Assembly: GCA_034439815.1 (NCBI GenBank)
Contig: JAWXBD010000011.1
Span: 1-32,634, forward strand
Length of the DNA: 32,634 bases
Direction of reading: 5' to 3'
DNA from: JAEUIT01 sp034439815
GTDB lineage: Bacteria > Planctomycetota > Phycisphaerae > Phycisphaerales > SM1A02
Position 1 is the stretch's first letter. Each line of letters starts with the position of its first letter. The notes beneath the pieces are model-generated. The model searched no databases. It saw nothing but the letters and a program-made list of their open reading frames with translations, and was not told the origin of the DNA. Both the position numbers and the translations under genes were made by a program. Of the stretch, positions 15,290 to 23,784 are shown in pieces.

Positions 15290-15735
15290 GTCGCTCGCAG
15301 GCACGTTCCCAACGCGAGAAGGCAAGTTCGACGGATTGCGGCAGCCAGCCGCGTGGGCTCTGCCGGAACCCTGCAGCAAGCCGCAGCGAAAACGGCAGCC
15401 AACCCGCTCGTCGGATTGAGGGCGGACGGGGCTGCCGAACATTTGGCCGCGCTACCGGCCCCAGCACGATTTCCCGCCCGCTTCCCGTGGCGTGTCTTCG
15501 GGCCTCCTCAGCACGACCCCAGAAATGCGAGATAACCCGCATTTACAGGGGTTTTGCAATAAGTCGGGGTGACGGAATACCAGTGAGCTTTTCTTGGAAT
15601 GCGTCACGGTCTGGGAGCTGGGCATTCGGCGTTTGCTCGCTGGAGACGCCGGTTGCGGCGGGAGGGTTTCCCCGCGCTTTGCCCCTTTTGAGGGCTCGGC
15701 ATCTCCAATCCTGAACCGGCGCAGTCCATCTTGGA
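15290..15735. other. Stretch without a recognisable gene
   Basis: This separates the truncated TlpA remnant from the DUF2254 gene. Open frames exist on both strands but none has a plausible start and protein composition. The reverse-strand frame at 15452-15739 (with GDAEPSKGAKRGE) overlaps the end of the DUF2254 gene and is not supported. The segment may include the junction at which the 5' half of the TlpA gene was lost. Confidence 0.4.
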
Positions 15736-17094
15736 TCAATGGTGGTCCGTGGTCATGCCCCTCGCCGCCTCGACTGCTTTGAGCGAATCGAGCAGACGCA
15801 TCGCTCGCGCCGCGATCGGCTCGCGGTCGAGGGATGCCGGGATAGTCCGGCCGATGACCTCCTCCAGCGCCTGTGCCTGATGGAGGAGAACGCGGCGGCG
15901 ATTCGGGCGCTGGGTCTGCCCCTCCAGCGTTTGCAGCGCTTCGACTAGGCGCGCAAGAACAGCCACGTTGCCACCGGCGTTCTGGCGGATCTGGTCGAAG
16001 GCCAGTTCCACCATGCTCACGAACGTGGTTCCGCGCGTAATGACCCGCAGTTCTCCTTCGTCAAACCGGCAGGGCGATTCGATGCCGCGGGCGCAGAGCC
16101 TGACGAGAATCGCGGTCAAGTAGTCGAGGGCCATCACCGCGGTCGTGGTGTCGTTGATCCCGGGCGAGAGCGCCTTGATCGCGACATCGACGATCTGTCG
16201 GATGCCGTAGGCCGCATCCTGGACTGTCGTCCGCTGCGCGTTGATGTCGTAGGCCGCGCTGAGGCGACTTATGACCGCTTGGGAAGGCGTGCCTGAATCG
16301 ACCGCTGTGAGGATCGAGGCCAGCGGCATCCCCTCGACGACGAAGTCGCCAACGCGGTGCTCCATGCGGACGACGGCCTTCTGTTCCCGGGCGATGGCGA
16401 GGAGCGACTCGGCCTCTACACGCTGGATGTACCCGGTGCGGACGGCCGGTGTCGCGTGCCAGCGCCGCCGCGAATCGGCGCGCGAAGGGTCTTGGTCGGA
16501 GTAATACTCATCCTGGTACCCCACGCCCTCGGGGAACAGGCTGTCGATGCGCTCCACAGTCTCGGAAGCGATGCGCGACAGGATGTGCGACGCCTGAATC
16601 GTCGTCGCGATGTGGTGGATGAAGTAGATCAAGTAGCCGATCCCGATGAAAGCGAGCACGACACCGCCCAGAACCGCCATCGATGGAACGAACTCGATGT
16701 CGGGCCCTTCGCGGATCGTGCGCAGCACCACGAGGCAGTAGGCGAAGATGCCGACGAACACGCCCAGCACCGTCTGGTTGGTGCGGTCGTTCATGAAGTT
16801 GCGAAGGACTCGCGATGTGTACTGGCTGGAGGCGAGCGAGAGCGCCACCAGCGTGATCGAGAAGACCACGCCAGCAACGGTGATCATCGAGCTCGCCACG
16901 GCCACGAGCATCCCGCGGGCACCCGACGCGCCCGCGCCGAAAAGACGCGGCCAGTTGTAGAACACCCGATTGTCGATCAGCGTGTCGGCCTCGATCAGCC
17001 CGATCGCCAACAGCACGGCCAGCAACACCAGCATTCCGGGCACAAACCAGAGACTTGATCGAAGGGACTGCCAGACACTCAGCACTTTGGCCAT
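15736..17094 (-). CDS. DUF2254 family membrane protein
   Basis: 452 residues. Four hydrophobic segments in the first about 160 residues can be seen (FVPGMLVLLAVLLAIGLI, MLVAVASSMITVAGVVFSIT, TVLGVFVGIFAYCLVVL, SMAVLGGVVLAFIGIGYLIY), followed by a soluble domain of about 280 residues. VVFSITLVALSLASSQYTSR and the IKALSPGINDTTTAVMALD stretch are hallmark sequences of DUF2254. The family is of unknown function; the conserved block resembles a membrane-anchored regulator or channel-like protein, but that is speculation. Length is normal for the family. The ribosome binding site is weak. It is transcribed away from the small basic gene and the MscS gene to its right. Confidence 0.9.
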   Translation of the reverse strand: MAKVLSVWQSLRSSLWFVPGMLVLLAVLLAIGLIEADTLIDNRVFYNWPRLFGAGASGARGMLVAVASSMITVAGVVFSITLVALSLASSQYTSRVLRNFMNDRTNQTVLGVFVGIFAYCLVVLRTIREGPDIEFVPSMAVLGGVVLAFIGIGYLIYFIHHIATTIQASHILSRIASETVERIDSLFPEGVGYQDEYYSDQDPSRADSRRRWHATPAVRTGYIQRVEAESLLAIAREQKAVVRMEHRVGDFVVEGMPLASILTAVDSGTPSQAVISRLSAAYDINAQRTTVQDAAYGIRQIVDVAIKALSPGINDTTTAVMALDYLTAILVRLCARGIESPCRFDEGELRVITRGTTFVSMVELAFDQIRQNAGGNVAVLARLVEALQTLEGQTQRPNRRRVLLHQAQALEEVIGRTIPASLDREPIAARAMRLLDSLKAVEAARGMTTDHH

Positions 17095-17172
17095 GCAGCA
17101 CGCGCCTTTCGGGAGTTTCTCGCCTAGAACGAACAGTCCAGAGTGTCCGACCTGTTTTTCGCCCGCTGAGGG

Positions 17173-17361
17173 TTACGGTGAGTTTGGGTCGTGCTGCGAA
17201 TAGATACAGTAGGAGCGCGTTCGCTGCCGCACCTGATGCATGCGGTAGTCCGCAACGTGCATGAGTTGGCATTCCTCGGCAGTGCACGGCGGGATCGGGT
17301 CATGGCGGAATCTCATCGAGGCCGCCTTACGATGATTGAACCGAGTTCTCCGTTGCTTCAT
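17173..17361 (-). CDS. Small hypothetical protein, 62 codons
   Basis: ATG 17361 to TAA, between the DUF2254 gene and the divergent small basic gene. The product is hydrophilic (FRHDPIPPCTAEECQLMHVA, two Cys and several His). Third-position GC in the last third is about 70%, compatible with coding. I recognise no family and see no strong ribosome binding site, so it may be only an open frame in promoter DNA. Confidence 0.3.
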   Translation of the reverse strand: MKQRRTRFNHRKAASMRFRHDPIPPCTAEECQLMHVADYRMHQVRQRTRSYCIYSQHDPNSP

Positions 17362-17382
17362 TGTTCAAGGAAGGATCTCCGC

Positions 17383-17640
17383 ATGAATCGGATCAAGAAG
17401 CGCCAGCGTGTAGGATCGGGTTTACCGGGATCGCCAATGGTTGCCCCATCCGGTCCCGGAGCGGGTCCGGCGCGGCCCGCCGGAGTCTCGCCACGCGGAT
17501 CCGGCCGCCTCAGCCGTGCCGTTCGTTCATCGCGGTCGAGCGAGAGTTCGGCGCGGCCAAAGCCAGCCCCGAAGTCTAAGCCCCAGCGCAAGTCAGCGAA
17601 GACAACGCGCAAGTCATCCCGGCGGAACAAAGACGTCTGA
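17383..17640 (+). CDS. Small Lys/Arg/Ser-rich basic protein, 85 aa
   Basis: ATG 17383 with a strong AAGGAAGGA about 7 bases upstream, ending at TGA 17638-17640. The product begins MNRIKKRQRVGSGLPGS, has a Pro/Gly-rich middle and ends in a basic low-complexity tail (KPAPKSKPQRKSAKTTRKSS then RRNKDV). There is no hydrophobic segment. The tail resembles histone H1/AlgP-like DNA-binding tails, so nucleic-acid binding is plausible but unproven. It is followed about 150 bases later by the MscS gene on the same strand. Confidence 0.55.
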   Translation: MNRIKKRQRVGSGLPGSPMVAPSGPGAGPARPAGVSPRGSGRLSRAVRSSRSSESSARPKPAPKSKPQRKSAKTTRKSSRRNKDV

Positions 17641-17788
17641 GCTGAGCGCTGGCGTCGAGATCGTCCACCCCAATCTGGGGAACCGCATTCACGATCTGTG
17701 TCCAGCAGTCGTCGCGGCGCGTGTCGATCGCTCAGCACCACAGTGATTCATTGCGCATCCGCGGGGAGTTCTGTTGGGAGATTGCATC

Positions 17789-19294
17789 ATGCCCGGACCC
17801 TCGCACCGCCACCGTGGGGTTGTGTTGGCCATGTGTCTTGGGTGGGCGCTGTGGGGGCTTGCCGCGGTTGCCGGGGGGCAGGGCGCAGTAGGTCCCGGCG
17901 ACGTTCCGCCGCCCCAACCCGCTCCGGCCACGGCGGCGGATATGACCGCCAGCGCGACAACACTGGCGATCGAACCCGTCGCGCATGATGCGGCGATCCG
18001 CGACCGGCTGAAGAGCGTGCTCGACGCCACCGGCTGGTTTCCCGAGTCACGCGTGCGAGTCGAGAATGGGGTTGTCTTTCTAGGCGGTCCGGCGAACTCC
18101 GAAGAACTGAAGAAGTGGGCGGGTGATCTTGCGCGGAATACACAGGGTGTCGCCGCCGTGGCGAACCAGATGGAAGTCGCCCGCGCGTCAGCCTGGGACT
18201 TCAGCGCGGCATCGAGCGGACTGTCCGGACTTCGGCAGGACATCGCCGGGGCGATGCCGATGGTGATGTTCGGGATACTCACCCTTGCGACGTTCGGAGT
18301 GGCAGCGTGGTTTGCAGCCCGGGGCGTGCGGGCCGTGCTCCGCGGGCGTGTTCGCGCCAAACTGCTGCGCGAGCTCCTTGCGATGAGCGCGGGCGTGACC
18401 GTTCTCTTTCTCGGTGCGTATGTGGTTCTCCGGATCTCAGGTCTGACGCAACTGGCCCTGACGCTGGTGGGCGGAACAGGCTTGGTGGGGCTGGCGCTAG
18501 GCATCGCGTTCCGCGGGATCACCGAGAACTACCTAGCAAGCATCTTTCTGAGCGTGCAGCGACCGTTCGAGACCGGCGACCTTGTCGAGATCAGCGGCGT
18601 GACGGGGTACGTGAAACAGCTGAACATCCGCACGACCGTGCTGATGACGCTCGACGGCAACCTCGCGCAGATTCCCAATGCGACGGTGTACGTCAGCACG
18701 ATCCGCAACTTTACGACGATGCCGAATCGGCGCGAGGACTTCACGATCGGCATCGGGTACGACGATCCGATCGACCGTGCCCAGGAGGTGGCCCGCCGTG
18801 TGTTGGCCGATCATCCCGCCGTGCTCAAAGAGCCGGAGCCGTGGGTGCTCGCGGACAGTCTGGGCGCAGCGACGGTAAACCTAAAAGTGTATTTCTGGCT
18901 CAACGGGCGCGAGAATAGTTGGCTCAAGGTGCGTTCATCGGTGATCCGTCTTGTGAAACGGGCGTACCAAGAGCATGGGATTTCCATGCCCGATGAGGCT
19001 CGCGAGGTCGTGTTTCCAAGGGGTGTGCCGGTGACGGTGCTTCGCCGAGCCTCCGATCCGGTATCGGAGGCTCTCCGCGCGGTAACGGCGTCCGAAGAAG
19101 TCGCCAAGGTTTCCATCCCGTCGCCTTTGGGACGAGCGCATATCGCCGTGGGATCGGGCGATGCAACATCGGAGGCCGAAGGCGGGCTCGCGACCGAGTC
19201 CGATGACCTCAAGAACCAGGCTAGGCGCTACGACCGGCCACACGAGGCGGAGAATCTGCTCGGGCCGCGCACCGACGAGCGACCCGACGCATAG
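17789..19294 (+). CDS. MscS-type mechanosensitive ion channel with BON-like domain
   Basis: 501 residues from ATG 17789 (GGGAG 9 bases upstream). After a signal sequence (VVLAMCLGWALWGLAAVAGG), residues about 55-130 form a BON-like domain (AIRDRLKSVLDATGW, VRVENGVVFLGGPANSEEL). Three membrane helices follow, the last (LTQLALTLVGGTGLVGLALG then IAFRGITENYLASIFL) being the MscS pore helix. Next come the MscS beta domain (RPFETGDLVEISGVTGYVKQ, LDGNLAQIPNATVY, IRNFTTMPNRREDFTIGIGY) and the alpha/beta cytoplasmic domain, ending with a Glu/Asp-rich extension of about 70 residues. It should protect cells from hypo-osmotic shock. A BON domain, usually a phospholipid- or envelope-binding module, before the channel is an accessory feature of some MscS proteins. 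Confidence 0.9.
   Translation: MPGPSHRHRGVVLAMCLGWALWGLAAVAGGQGAVGPGDVPPPQPAPATAADMTASATTLAIEPVAHDAAIRDRLKSVLDATGWFPESRVRVENGVVFLGGPANSEELKKWAGDLARNTQGVAAVANQMEVARASAWDFSAASSGLSGLRQDIAGAMPMVMFGILTLATFGVAAWFAARGVRAVLRGRVRAKLLRELLAMSAGVTVLFLGAYVVLRISGLTQLALTLVGGTGLVGLALGIAFRGITENYLASIFLSVQRPFETGDLVEISGVTGYVKQLNIRTTVLMTLDGNLAQIPNATVYVSTIRNFTTMPNRREDFTIGIGYDDPIDRAQEVARRVLADHPAVLKEPEPWVLADSLGAATVNLKVYFWLNGRENSWLKVRSSVIRLVKRAYQEHGISMPDEAREVVFPRGVPVTVLRRASDPVSEALRAVTASEEVAKVSIPSPLGRAHIAVGSGDATSEAEGGLATESDDLKNQARRYDRPHEAENLLGPRTDERPDA
19047..19073. repeat. Perfect inverted repeat inside the MscS gene
   Basis: GAGCCTCCGAT (19047-19057) and ATCGGAGGCTC (19063-19073) are exact 11-bp complements around CCGGT, in the part encoding the cytoplasmic tail (RASDPVSEA). 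No T-run follows. Confidence 0.6.
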
Positions 19295-19477
19295 CGCTGC
19301 ATCGAAACGACGAGGCGATGACAGCGATGAGCTGTGTTGGCCTCGGGAAGAGAGAGTTCCTCAAGGTCCTCCGGGTGAGACGCGCGTCTTCCGCTTCACC
19401 AACGCAAAAAAGTGCTCGGTCACTTGGCTCCGTGTGCCGGAACCCTGGAACTAAGCGCGACTTGGCCTTACTCGATT

Positions 19478-21958
19478 TCACGGCCGGGAAGCCCTTCTTG
19501 CAAGGCGAAGGCTGTTCAGCACAACGGACACGCTGGAAAAAGCCATCGCTGCACTAGCGATGATCGGCGAGAGCAGCCAGCCCGTAAACGGGTAGAGCAC
19601 GCCAGCCGCGACGGGGATGCCAAGAGCGTTGTAGACGAACGCCCAGAATAGGTTTTGCTTGATCGTGCGCATGGTCGCCTTCGACAGGGCGATGGCTTCG
19701 GGTACCGAGCGAAGGTCACCGCGGATGAGCGTGATGTCGGAAGCTTCGATGGCCACATCCGTTCCAGTGCCCATCGCAAGTCCGATGTCGGCTTGCGCGA
19801 GCGCAGGTGCGTCGTTGATGCCGTCGCCGACCATGCCGACCACAAGGCCCTGAGCCTGGAGCTGCTTGACGTGCTCGACCTTGTTACCCGGCAGCACCTC
19901 GGCGAACACCATGTCGGACGTGATGCCGACTTCCCTCGCCACCGCAGCAGCAGTCTTGGCGTTGTCGCCGGTGATCATCGCCACGCGCAGGCCCAACTTC
20001 TGCATCTGCTCGATGGCCGCCTTGGACTCGGGCTTGACGCGGTCGGCCACGGCGATCAGCCCCGCGGGCTTGCCGTCGATCGCGACGTACATGGGCGTCT
20101 TACCCAATGTCGCGAGTTCGCCTGCGAGCGCATCGAGCGCCGATGTGTCCATCCCGCGGTCGTTCAGCAGCGCCCGCTTGCCGATCAAGACCGCGCGACC
20201 TTCCACGGTCGCTTCGATGCCATTACCGACGACGGCCTTGAACGCGGTGGGTTCCGCGAGCGTGAGGCCACGCGCCTTGGCCCCTTCCACGATCGCGGCG
20301 GCGAGCGGGTGTTCGCTCCGCCGCTCAGCGGATGCCGCGAGCCGCACGAGGTCGGTCTCGGTGACGCCGGGTAACGCTCGCACATCAGTCAGCGCCGGCT
20401 TGCCCTGCGTGATCGTGCCAGTCTTGTCGAGGATGATGGCCGTGAGTTTGTGCGCCGTTTCCAGCGCCTCGCCGCCCTTGATGAGAATGCCTCGCTCGGC
20501 TCCGCGGCCGGTGCCGACCATGATCGCCGTGGGGGTCGCAAGCCCTAGCGCGCAGGGGCACGCGATGATGAGAACGGACACGAACGTTAGTAACGCCATG
20601 CTCAGCCGCGAGTCAACCGGAGCTGCGAAATACCAGACGACGAACGTGACGATCGCGATGCCCAACACCACTGGCGTGAAGTAGCCGCTGATCGTGTCCG
20701 CCAGTCGGGCGATCGGAGCTTTGTTCCCTTGGGCCTCTTGCACGAGGTGAACGATTTGCTGGAGCGCGGTGTCCTTGCCGACCTTCGTGGCTCGAAAGGT
20801 CAGAGCGCCGGTCGCGTTGATCGTCGCCCCGAAGACCGCATCACCGGGCTTCTTCTCGACAGGGACGCTCTCGCCCGTCAGCATCGACTCGTCGATGGCG
20901 GAATCGCCGGTCTCGACTTTGCCATCCACGGGGATCTTCTCACCCGGGCGAACGATGACCGTGTCGCCGACGATCACTTGCTCCACCGGGATGTCCCGCT
21001 CCTGCCCCTCCCGCACCACACGCGCGGTCTTGGCTTGCAGCCCGATCAGGCGCCGGATCGCGGCGCTGGTGTTGCCCGTCGCACGTGCTTCGAAGAGTTT
21101 GCCGAGCAAGACGAGCACGATGATGACGGCGGCGGCCTCGTAGTACACCGGCACCATCGCCATGCCGCCCATCGTGCTGCCCTGGGCCGCCGCGAAGAAT
21201 CCCGGCCAGATCGTCGCGGCGATGGAGTAGAGGAAGGCCGTGCCTGTGCCCAGCGCGACGAGCGAATCCATGTTGGCCCGGAAGTGCTTCAAGCCCATCC
21301 ACGCCATCCGGTAAAACTGCGCCCCGCACCACACCACAACCGGAGCGGTGAGAGCGAGCTGGAGCCAGTTGATCCAAGGGTGATTGAAGATCGCGATCTT
21401 TCCATGCGACATCGCGATGACCAGCACAGGCACCGACAACACTGCGCCGACGATGACCTTGCGGAGCAAGACCGACTGCTCGTCGGCATTGACGTGCATG
21501 TGGGCCGAGTGATCCTCTTTCACTTCACCTTTGTCCATCGCATGCCCTACGGGCATCGCCGCGTGCTGTGCCGCGGTCATGCCGGGCATCGCATCGCCGT
21601 GTCCAGCGTGTGCAGCAGCAGGAGTCGCCGACGACTCCGGCAGCACCGCGTCATACCCGGTGCTCTTGACCACCTTGACTAACTTCTCCGGTGAAATCGC
21701 GGCGGCGTCGTACCGCACCGTCGCAGTTTTGGTGGCGAAGTTCACGCTCGCCTTTGATACACCCGGCGTCTTGCCCAACGCCTTCTCGATTGTGTTCGCG
21801 CACGAAGCGCACGACATTCCGGTGAGGGGCAAGTCCACCCGCTCGTCCACGCGCTTCGCCCCGCCCGGCTTCGCCGAAGCGGCCTCATCCACGTGCATGG
21901 AATGCTCATTGGGCGTCGTCGTCGGGACGGCTGTGTCGTGATGATGCTCGATGGTCAT
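19478..21958 (-). CDS. copA: Copper-exporting P1B-type ATPase
   Basis: 826 residues from ATG 21958, 13 bases after the csoR stop; AGGTAGG in the end of csoR may act as its binding site. Visible parts: N-terminal His cluster (EHHHD), one HMA domain with GMSCASC (Cys50/Cys53), a His/Met-rich linker (about 125-165), eight expected membrane helices, actuator TGES, the CPC metal site in IIACPCALGLATPTA, phosphorylation site DKTGT, SEHPLA (HP motif) and GDGINDAPAL. This set defines a Cu(I) exporter of the CopA/PIB-1 type, pumping Cu(I) from the cytoplasm with ATP. It is the last gene of copZ-csoR-copA, so export is induced when CsoR binds copper. The His/Met linker is longer than in typical CopA. 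Confidence 0.96.
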   Translation of the reverse strand: MTIEHHHDTAVPTTTPNEHSMHVDEAASAKPGGAKRVDERVDLPLTGMSCASCANTIEKALGKTPGVSKASVNFATKTATVRYDAAAISPEKLVKVVKSTGYDAVLPESSATPAAAHAGHGDAMPGMTAAQHAAMPVGHAMDKGEVKEDHSAHMHVNADEQSVLLRKVIVGAVLSVPVLVIAMSHGKIAIFNHPWINWLQLALTAPVVVWCGAQFYRMAWMGLKHFRANMDSLVALGTGTAFLYSIAATIWPGFFAAAQGSTMGGMAMVPVYYEAAAVIIVLVLLGKLFEARATGNTSAAIRRLIGLQAKTARVVREGQERDIPVEQVIVGDTVIVRPGEKIPVDGKVETGDSAIDESMLTGESVPVEKKPGDAVFGATINATGALTFRATKVGKDTALQQIVHLVQEAQGNKAPIARLADTISGYFTPVVLGIAIVTFVVWYFAAPVDSRLSMALLTFVSVLIIACPCALGLATPTAIMVGTGRGAERGILIKGGEALETAHKLTAIILDKTGTITQGKPALTDVRALPGVTETDLVRLAASAERRSEHPLAAAIVEGAKARGLTLAEPTAFKAVVGNGIEATVEGRAVLIGKRALLNDRGMDTSALDALAGELATLGKTPMYVAIDGKPAGLIAVADRVKPESKAAIEQMQKLGLRVAMITGDNAKTAAAVAREVGITSDMVFAEVLPGNKVEHVKQLQAQGLVVGMVGDGINDAPALAQADIGLAMGTGTDVAIEASDITLIRGDLRSVPEAIALSKATMRTIKQNLFWAFVYNALGIPVAAGVLYPFTGWLLSPIIASAAMAFSSVSVVLNSLRLARRASRP

Positions 21959-21971
21959 GTTGATTCTTGGC

Positions 21972-22322
21972 CTACCTAGCAATCTTGCCCATCACGTCCA
22001 TCAGTTCGTTGCACATCGCGTCTGCCTCCGCCTCGCCCGCCTTGAGGGCCGCCTTCGCGCAGTGCTTGAGGTGGTTCTTAAGCAGGTTTTTAGCCACGGC
22101 CCGCAACGACTCCTGCGCCGCGGCGATCTGGATGATGATGTCGGCGCAGTAGCGGTCTTCCGCGACCATCCGCGCAACGCCGCGAACCTGCCCCTCAGCC
22201 CGCTTGAGGCGAGTGATGTTCGACGCCTTCAGCGCGGCGTCACCGCCCACCGCCCGGCCGCCCGGGCCGGTGGTGCGTGCGGCACCCGAACGCTCCCTCG
22301 TTGTCGTGCGTTTCTGGGGCAT
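21972..22322 (-). CDS. csoR: Copper-sensing repressor, CsoR/RcnR family
   Basis: 116 residues. The family body starts at about residue 35 (NITRLKRAEGQVRGVARMV) after a longer basic N-terminus than usual. The Cu(I) ligands fit the CsoR pattern: Cys59 (DRYCADI), then His84 and Cys88 in NHLKHC, with the same 25 and 4 residue spacing as Cys36-His61-Cys65 of Mycobacterium CsoR. RcnR-type (Ni/Co) proteins have other ligands, so copper sensing is favoured. It sits between copZ and copA; a CsoR-like operator lies before copZ. Binding of Cu(I) is expected to release the repressor and switch on all three genes. Confidence 0.92.
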   Translation of the reverse strand: MPQKRTTTRERSGAARTTGPGGRAVGGDAALKASNITRLKRAEGQVRGVARMVAEDRYCADIIIQIAAAQESLRAVAKNLLKNHLKHCAKAALKAGEAEADAMCNELMDVMGKIAR

Positions 22323-22364
22323 GAAGCGTTCCGATGCGACCGTTCACTACAGACGTTCCGAATC

Positions 22365-22709
22365 TCAGCCGCAGCACGAGGGTTTGCCGCCTGTTGCGTT
22401 CGGGTTCGCGCTCACCGCGCTAGAACCTCCGCAGCACTCGCCGCTCTTGAGAGCGTTGTCCGACGACGCGGTCTCGGCGGCTTGGCTGGTGCGGGCTGTG
22501 TAGCCGGCCTCCGCGAGCGACGCCTGCGCGGCCTTCACCGCCGCCGGTTGCGTCGTCACAATCTGGGCGCTACCGATCGCGACTGACTTGACCTCGAGCC
22601 CCGGAACGCCAGCAAGAGCCTTGGTCACCTGAGCGACACAGTGGCCGCAGGACATGCCCTCGATGACGAGCGTGGTGTTCGCGGCGGCGATGGGAGTGAT
22701 GCTATTCAT
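22365..22709 (-). CDS. copZ: Copper chaperone (HMA domain) with Cys-rich tail
   Basis: 114 residues from ATG 22709, which has GGAGA about 8 bases upstream. Residues about 12-78 are one heavy-metal-associated domain with GMSCGHC (Cys21, Cys24), the Cu(I) pair that hands copper to CopA. Typical CopZ proteins are about 70 residues; this one adds a tail of about 35 residues with two double-Cys clusters (GECCGG and PSCCG), a possible second metal site. First gene of copZ-csoR-copA; 42 bases separate it from csoR. Confidence 0.9.
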   Translation of the reverse strand: MNSITPIAAANTTLVIEGMSCGHCVAQVTKALAGVPGLEVKSVAIGSAQIVTTQPAAVKAAQASLAEAGYTARTSQAAETASSDNALKSGECCGGSSAVSANPNATGGKPSCCG

Positions 22710-22763
22710 GAAATGATCTCCGTTCGAAAAGGTAGAGGGCATGATGGCTCACCACGAGACATG

Positions 22764-22780
22764 ATACCCCCTAGGGGTAT
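22764..22780 (-). promoter_or_regulatory. CsoR-type operator
   Basis: ATACCCCCTAGGGGTAT is a perfect 7-bp inverted repeat around CTA, 54 bases before the copZ start. It matches the known CsoR operator style (TACCCC...GGGGTA). On the reverse strand it is overlapped at its end by TATCAT (22766-22761), a possible -10 element, so a bound repressor would cover the promoter. Confidence 0.8.
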
Positions 22781-22851
22781 GCACGAGTCGTGTGGCGGCA
22801 CAAAAATCCACGCGGGATCACGTCGGGAAAAAGCAGAGTCACGATCAGCAT

Positions 22852-22874
22852 AAAGAGCGCCCCACGTGCTCTTT
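22852..22874 (-). terminator. Hairpin downstream of the Met-rich gene
   Basis: AAAGAGC (22852-22858) and GCTCTTT (22868-22874) pair over 7 bp, about 50 bases after the end of the reverse-strand Met-rich gene and before the copZ promoter. The T-tract is short, so termination is only moderately supported. A second hairpin, GCTAGCGA-CTC-TCGCTAGC, overlaps the stop codon of that gene at 22924-22942. Confidence 0.4.
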
Positions 22875-22924
22875 CATTGGTCTAAAAGCGCTGGGCGGTT
22901 TCCGCCATACCGGTGCAAGTCACG

Positions 22925-23383
22925 CTAGCGACTCTCGCTAGCCGCTCCCTTCATCATCGAACACCCGTCGATTCCCTTCTTCATGTTCGCGCGCATTTCA
23001 GCCGGTGCAGAGTCCATGACGTGCTGCATCATGTGCTCGTTCATGTCAGCGCCCATGCGCATCATGTGAGCGCGACTTTCGGTCCGCTGGGTGACGAGTT
23101 CGCTGATGACGGCGGCCATCGCATCGACTTTGGTCGAGCTCGAGGCCTCGTTCATCGTGACGACCAGCCGCTCGAGGCGTGCGTCGGCCTCCTTCTGCTT
23201 CGACGCCATGTCGTCGCACATCTTCTTCATCGCCGCGCATCCCTCGGGGGTTGCTGGCATACCCGTCGCTGCCATCTTTTCGGCATGGCGAGCTCCCGCA
23301 CCGGGCTGAGCGGCCCACGCGAGTGAGAGGCTGACGGTGCTTAGCAAAGCGGCGATGACGGCGGTGTTACGGCTGCGGATCAT
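22925..23383 (-). CDS. Exported methionine-rich protein, probable periplasmic copper binder
   Basis: 152 residues from ATG 23383 (GGAGCACCTCC just upstream). A signal peptide (TAVIAALLSTVSLSLAWAAQ) is followed by a helical protein with 19 Met residues in total (about 12%), clustered in MKKMCDDMASKQ and HMMRMGADMNEHMMQHVMD, plus three Cys. Met/His clusters of this kind bind Cu(I) in the periplasm; the helical layout recalls the CnrX/Spy (heavy-metal resistance) proteins, but the diagnostic LTxxQ motif is not visible. It lies just upstream of copZ, separated by a hairpin, so it is probably its own unit. Family not certain. Confidence 0.75.
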   Translation of the reverse strand: MIRSRNTAVIAALLSTVSLSLAWAAQPGAGARHAEKMAATGMPATPEGCAAMKKMCDDMASKQKEADARLERLVVTMNEASSSTKVDAMAAVISELVTQRTESRAHMMRMGADMNEHMMQHVMDSAPAEMRANMKKGIDGCSMMKGAASESR

Positions 23384-23409
23384 GGAGGTGCTCCCTTGGA
23401 GGATGAGTT

Positions 23410-23784
23410 TCAGTCGGACCAAGCGCACGGCTGGTCCTCGGCATTACACGCGCGGAAGGATTCACGTCCTCGACAGTTGCGATTCAGTACCTTCGCACCG
23501 TCAGGACCACCTTCCACGATCAGAGGATTGTGGCAACGCGCGCAGTGTCGGCCACCAAGCACATGCCCCAATTGAGTTGCAACACCACACGAGTTCGACG
23601 ACAGGTTCGTCATTCCTGCAACGGGGGGGGGCGACATCGCCGAACGTGTGACCGGTGATGACGGCGGCAACGCAGAGGGGACACTGGCCCCGACAGTCAC
23701 CGCCAAAGGAATGACAAACGGCCTGATGAGATTGACGATCCGCGGCGTGATCGCGGACGCCGTCGCGTTCATCGACATCTGCAT
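23410..23784 (-). CDS. Hypothetical Cys-containing protein
   Basis: 124 codons, ending 26 bases before the Met-rich gene. The N-terminal third has a hydrophobic stretch (IRPFVIPLAVTVGASVPSAL), compatible with a membrane anchor or signal, followed by a Pro/Ser-rich linker. The C-terminal half has a HCARCHNP motif and further Cys residues (NCRGR, ACNAEDQPC). HCxxCH suggests a metal or haem site (CxxCH reads CARCH). A run of nine G/C bases near 23626-23634 lies inside the frame and could hide a frameshift in the gene or the assembly. Its place in the copper island suggests a link to copper, which is inference. Confidence 0.4.
   Translation of the reverse strand: MQMSMNATASAITPRIVNLIRPFVIPLAVTVGASVPSALPPSSPVTRSAMSPPPVAGMTNLSSNSCGVATQLGHVLGGRHCARCHNPLIVEGGPDGAKVLNRNCRGRESFRACNAEDQPCAWSD

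Noticed and set aside
15452..15739. Reverse frame of 95 codons beside the DUF2254 gene
   Set aside because: No leader, domain or binding site, and it overlaps the end of the DUF2254 gene.
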